Source: Akkermansia sp.
GTDB taxonomy: Bacteria; Verrucomicrobiota; Verrucomicrobiia; Verrucomicrobiales; Akkermansiaceae
Assembly (NCBI GenBank): GCA_030536145.1
Contig: JAUNQN010000015.1
Coordinates: 1-51,294 of the forward strand
DNA length: 51,294 nucleotides
Direction: 5' to 3'
Part shown: in pieces, positions 48,080 to 51,294 of the stretch
Layout of the letters: every line of letters starts with the position of its first letter
Numbering within the stretch: the stretch's first letter is position 1
Notes under the pieces: model-generated
What the model was told of the DNA's origin: nothing
The model's input: the letters and a program-made list of their open reading frames with translations, nothing else
The model's database searches: none
Program-made: the position numbers and the translations under genes

Positions 48080-50659
48080 ATGAGAGATAAGGCAATTTAC
48101 AGTCTCAGGCCCAAAACAATACAAGAACTAATTAACGAAGCGGATCATGAGGATATTTGCATCCCAAACATACAGCGCCCCTATGTTTGGGAGCCACATC
48201 AGCTCGCTCATTTAGTTGACTCTTTAATGCATGGTTGGCCTTGCGGCAATCTTCTTCTGTGGCAAGTAGAAGCCAAGAATCAGAAACTATTTTTAGCGAG
48301 ACCATTTGTTTTGGAGATTAATGCAGAGGCTTCTGATGATAATAAAATTACCTCCAAAGGATCAGGGTACACTTCTCTTATTCTTGATGGACAACAACGT
48401 GTTCAGAGCCTGATTATTGCTTTTGCGAAAAATAGTTTGGGATACCATGCCTCTGCTAAGAAGTGGAATTCTGACATTGGCAAAACCGGAGGCAAGACGG
48501 ATGTAGTAATACAGAAATGGCTCTGTTTTAACCTTTCTGGTTGGAGTCAGGAGTATGTGGAAGCTAATCCTTCATACTACTATCTTGACTATAAAGATAA
48601 TGTGGCAACTCCACCTCTCTCAGAGAAGGAAACAAAAGAGGATGGAAAAGTGCCAATGCTTTGTTGGGCTACAGAGCAAGAAATAGCGAGTTCTTGTGGG
48701 AAAATTGTGAAGTTGAAAGATGTAACATCTATAAAGAACCCATCTTCCGCAGAGAAATGGCTACAAGATAAGATTCATTTTGTCTTGGAGCTAGAAATAC
48801 CGACGCTTAATGTTACACTGGATTTAAAGGCTGAGCTTGCGGATATAAATGAAGATGAGGCTATAGTCCAAATCTTTACACGTCTCAATACGGCAGGTAC
48901 GCCATTAACAGTGGAACAGATTCAGGAGGCGCGAATCAAAAGTGCATGGCCAGATTTTCCTGTAAATATTGAATCTCTCAAAAATTCTTTATATCGGCAA
49001 TTCCGTTACATAATCTCGACAGATGAGATCGTCAAGGGGTTCAACACTATGCTTTTGGTAAAGTTTCATCGGGATGATTTGAATGTTGTTCGCGCATATG
49101 AGTGCGTCGCTGACTGGAAAAGTTGTTGGGAGCAATTCAGTTCTACGGTTTTGACTGTTTTTGAAAAATTGGAACGCCAACAGACGATTTATCTTTCCGA
49201 GTATAGAGCGCTGAATATTGTTTGGTTTTTGGTTGCCGTTATTACTTGTTCACCCAATGCAGACAAGGATTTAGAATTGGATAATGCGATGCTGCGCTTT
49301 GCATTCATTACAACATGGGCAAAAATATGGGCAAACCGTAGCGGACAGTATGTAAAAGGGTATACGCGTAGCCTGATTAAAAAATTGCCTTCAACTACTC
49401 CTAGTTCTTGGATTCGTGAGACTTTGAAAGATTTGCAAGCAGCAGCAATCAATTCGGTCTCGGAACTGGTAGCAAGTCACAGAGGTTCCGTGCGACTGTA
49501 TTATTCATATTTGTGGATTTGGTCTAGACTGAACAAAAACCGCGCTGAACTATTGAGGGATTTTGGCGATGAAAGCATGAAATCAGATGTTGATCATCTC
49601 GTCCCTGCTAGTTGGGTTCCATCGGAAAAGAGGCATCTTTTTAATGGCTTAGGTAATTGTTGGTTGCTCGCAGCAAGTTGCAATAGAAGTAGAGGTAAGA
49701 ACCCTTTTGCGGATTTTGTGGAGAATTTAAAAGGCATGGAAGTCGTGTATGTCGCAGAACTCATAAAGTGCGATGAGTCTCATCTTCGAATGAGTAAAGA
49801 CGACATGGAAGATATGTCTCACCTACAAGGCTTAATTGAGTCCATTCAACAGCGAACTGCAAGAATGAAGGAAGAATTATATGGCTTCATTAAGGAAGAA
49901 CCGAATCATTCAGTATTATATCAGCCCGATGTTACAGCAAGACGGGAATCCGTACTTAATGTTTCCGGCATTTATAAAGGAGAAGATTTTTGTAAGAATT
50001 GCAAGAGATTTAAAGATCTTCGAGGCGGAAGTCCCAATTCAAATTTGACTTATATTCGTAATTCAATGAGGATTTTGGGCTGGTCTCAGGAGGATATTGC
50101 AAAAATGCTTAATAGCGAAGATGGACGTAATAAGCTAAAGAAAACAATAGAGAGAACCGATATCTTAGGCCCTAATCATTCAGGATGGCTAAAATACGTA
50201 TCATATATACTTGAAAGTCCAGAAACAACAGTCACTAATGGCGGCAATAGAACTACCATCAAAGAAAAAGATGGCTACGATGATATGATACAGATGCTTG
50301 TTCGTATGTGGTGTTCTCCAACACACACGGGGGAGCATGACATATATACAACTTGTGCAAACACGATTGTAAAGAAGAATTGGTACAATAGGAGCTACAA
50401 TGCCTATCTTTCGGGCGGGGTAAACTATTTTCTTCAGCATTGTAAGGATTACATAGGCAACAATATCTTCAAGTATTCCTGCGACATAAATCACGCACTG
50501 GAGCAAATCGAGCAAGATAGAAAGAAGCTAAACTCCTGCCAGAATGAGAGTTGGATGAAATATTTGGCTAAGAATTCAAAAATAGGCAATGCCCTTAAGG
50601 GCATATTCGCCAATTACATTCTTTCTGATTTGAGTACAGAATTACGGAAGGTCTTATAA
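48080..50659 (+). CDS. GmrSD-like DUF262-HNH restriction protein with an extra C-terminal domain
   Basis: An 859-residue protein. The N-terminal DUF262 (GmrS, ParB-like NTPase) domain shows IPNIQRPYVWEPHQLAHLVD, the motif D103-G-Q-Q-R107 in SLILDGQQRVQSLI, and VQIFTRLNTAGTPLTVEQIQ. A DUF1524/HNH nuclease domain is centred on D505-H506 (SDVDHLVPASWV), GNCWLL and NRSRGKNPFADF. GmrSD enzymes are type IV restriction systems that cut modified phage DNA, so a phage-defence role is likely. Residues ~610-859 carry a Cys pair (C638-K-N-C641) and a helical end that I do not recognise. The gene is visibly AT-rich compared with all its neighbours, indicating acquisition by transfer. Confidence 0.85.
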   Translation: MRDKAIYSLRPKTIQELINEADHEDICIPNIQRPYVWEPHQLAHLVDSLMHGWPCGNLLLWQVEAKNQKLFLARPFVLEINAEASDDNKITSKGSGYTSLILDGQQRVQSLIIAFAKNSLGYHASAKKWNSDIGKTGGKTDVVIQKWLCFNLSGWSQEYVEANPSYYYLDYKDNVATPPLSEKETKEDGKVPMLCWATEQEIASSCGKIVKLKDVTSIKNPSSAEKWLQDKIHFVLELEIPTLNVTLDLKAELADINEDEAIVQIFTRLNTAGTPLTVEQIQEARIKSAWPDFPVNIESLKNSLYRQFRYIISTDEIVKGFNTMLLVKFHRDDLNVVRAYECVADWKSCWEQFSSTVLTVFEKLERQQTIYLSEYRALNIVWFLVAVITCSPNADKDLELDNAMLRFAFITTWAKIWANRSGQYVKGYTRSLIKKLPSTTPSSWIRETLKDLQAAAINSVSELVASHRGSVRLYYSYLWIWSRLNKNRAELLRDFGDESMKSDVDHLVPASWVPSEKRHLFNGLGNCWLLAASCNRSRGKNPFADFVENLKGMEVVYVAELIKCDESHLRMSKDDMEDMSHLQGLIESIQQRTARMKEELYGFIKEEPNHSVLYQPDVTARRESVLNVSGIYKGEDFCKNCKRFKDLRGGSPNSNLTYIRNSMRILGWSQEDIAKMLNSEDGRNKLKKTIERTDILGPNHSGWLKYVSYILESPETTVTNGGNRTTIKEKDGYDDMIQMLVRMWCSPTHTGEHDIYTTCANTIVKKNWYNRSYNAYLSGGVNYFLQHCKDYIGNNIFKYSCDINHALEQIEQDRKKLNSCQNESWMKYLAKNSKIGNALKGIFANYILSDLSTELRKVL

Positions 50660-50665
50660 AAGCAG

Positions 50666-50681
50666 TTTTTTGTGTAACTCA
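50666..50681 (+). repeat. Right copy of the short repeat flanking the restriction gene
   Basis: TTTTTTGTGTAACTCA, seven bases after the stop codon. It shares GTGTAACTCA and a T-run with 47909-47925. Confidence 0.4.
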
Positions 50682-50829
50682 CAGGTAATGCAAGTGCTTG
50701 TTTTTAAGTAATTTATAGCTATTTTACCCAACAAAGGAAGCACGCAGGGTTTGCGTCCCTTTGGGAGTATCGGCGGTAGTTTGTGCGTTTCAACATTTTG
50801 CTTGAAAAATCAACGCTTGGAAGCTACGC

Positions 50830-51012
50830 TTGAATCAGACCGCAACACAAGCCGCAATACGAAACCATTACGACTGCTTTTACAACCATGGAGGCTTTTG
50901 CAAGGGCTGCATGGCTCCAAACAAAGCCCCAAACTCCCCGTTCTGGATGGTTGCATTCCCGGACGTGCGGGGCATGATCAGACACGGAGGCAGGCGGGAC
51001 GCCTCAAGATGA
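50830..51012 (+). CDS. Doubtful small reading frame (60 codons, TTG start)
   Basis: An open frame with a TTG start encodes a 60-residue peptide with a Cys-rich centre (NHYDCFYNHGGFCKGCMAPN) and an Arg-rich end. No family is recognised, and there is no promoter or ribosome site. It may be the tail of a decayed gene. The surrounding 635-base stretch 50660-51294 contains no convincing intact gene. Confidence 0.22.
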   Translation: MNQTATQAAIRNHYDCFYNHGGFCKGCMAPNKAPNSPFWMVAFPDVRGMIRHGGRRDASR

Positions 51013-51149
51013 CCATGCCCAGCTTATAGAATTTCAACGTCTTGGTAGAAAAATCGGACAAATATCAATGAATCTTCTTGACCTGTATTCCATTTTGGAA
51101 TATATATGCCCGTAGGAGCTGCTGGAAGCTGGTGCAAACAGAGCAATTT

Positions 51150-51254
51150 AGGCGAGACTTGAAAAGGATGACAAAGTCTCACGCCCGAGAGGTGGCTCAG
51201 GTCATGCTTAATCTGCAAACATACATCGGCCGCCTTATTGACCTTGACATATAA
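51150..51254 (+). pseudogene. Possible C-terminal fragment of a decayed gene
   Basis: A short frame reads RRDLKRMTKSHAREVAQVML and ends GRLIDLDI before TAA. Its composition is protein-like and helical, but it has no plausible beginning. Another frame just upstream (MNLLDLYSILEYICP at 51068-51112) also looks protein-like before a stop. The two may be parts of one frameshifted gene. The family is unknown. Confidence 0.22.
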
Positions 51255-51271
51255 CTTGTCTCTGTTATAAT
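51244..51271 (+). promoter_or_regulatory. Consensus promoter reading out of the right edge
   Basis: TTGACA at 51244-51249, a 16-bp spacer and TATAAT at 51266-51271, followed by the small inverted repeat CGCTC/GAGCG. The gene it serves lies beyond the window. Confidence 0.6.
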
Positions 51272-51294
51272 AAATCGCTCGATGAGCGAGGCAA

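Overview
The window is GC-rich over most of its length and looks like a chromosomal segment of a Verrucomicrobiota bacterium, probably an Akkermansia relative. The reasons are: two giant autotransporters starting MKLHLPKGLR (an N-terminus I associate with Akkermansia autotransporters, from memory), an ExbB/ExbD/TPR envelope cluster, almost no Shine-Dalgarno sequences, and a tRNA-Thr-tuf-tRNA-Trp-secE-nusG-rplKAJL-rpoBC supercluster. The genus is an inference.

Layout. (1) 1-2945: a 5'-damaged thioredoxin-fold gene, a secreted GH36-like glycosidase and a tiny Cys/Pro-rich lipoprotein. (2) 3201-9712: a co-directional envelope cluster of an ExbB/TolQ channel, two ExbD/TolR proteins, an 1121-residue TPR-like exported protein and a second exported helical protein. 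No TonB is present. (3) 9926-12805: GNAT acetyltransferase, acidic-tailed lipoprotein, truA, and a convergent secreted Sel1-repeat protein. (4) 12961-26496: the translation/transcription supercluster, with hairpins at the rplJ-rplL and rplL-rpoB gaps and an unusually acidic RpoB tail. (5) 26529-38465: two tandem autotransporters with different N-terminal passengers whose last ~1.65 kb, stop codons included, look base-for-base identical. (6) 38490-41082: a divergent glycosyltransferase / UDP-sugar 6-dehydrogenase pair. (7) 41199-43638: a peroxide-defence unit, ahpC plus a domain-permuted AhpF-like reductase, behind a near-perfect PerR-type box. (8) 43639-47299: a gap holding the C-terminal remnant of an ATPase gene next to a palindrome, then ileS and a flavin reductase-like gene on the minus strand. 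(9) 47449-51294: tRNA-Val followed by an AT-rich, foreign-looking islet. It carries a large DUF262/HNH (GmrSD-like) restriction protein with an unrecognised C-terminal domain, a tRNA-3'-end-like fragment, a short flanking direct repeat and decayed sequence to the right edge.

Cross-cutting signals. Sigma70-type promoters (TTGACA-like, 16-18 bp, TATAAT-like) can be placed in front of many genes. In at least five cases the -10 box lies so close to the ATG that the mRNA is predicted to be leaderless or nearly so. Only one gene (AhpF-like, 42007) shows a clear Shine-Dalgarno. Function assignments rest on motif recognition by eye. No database search or alignment was run.
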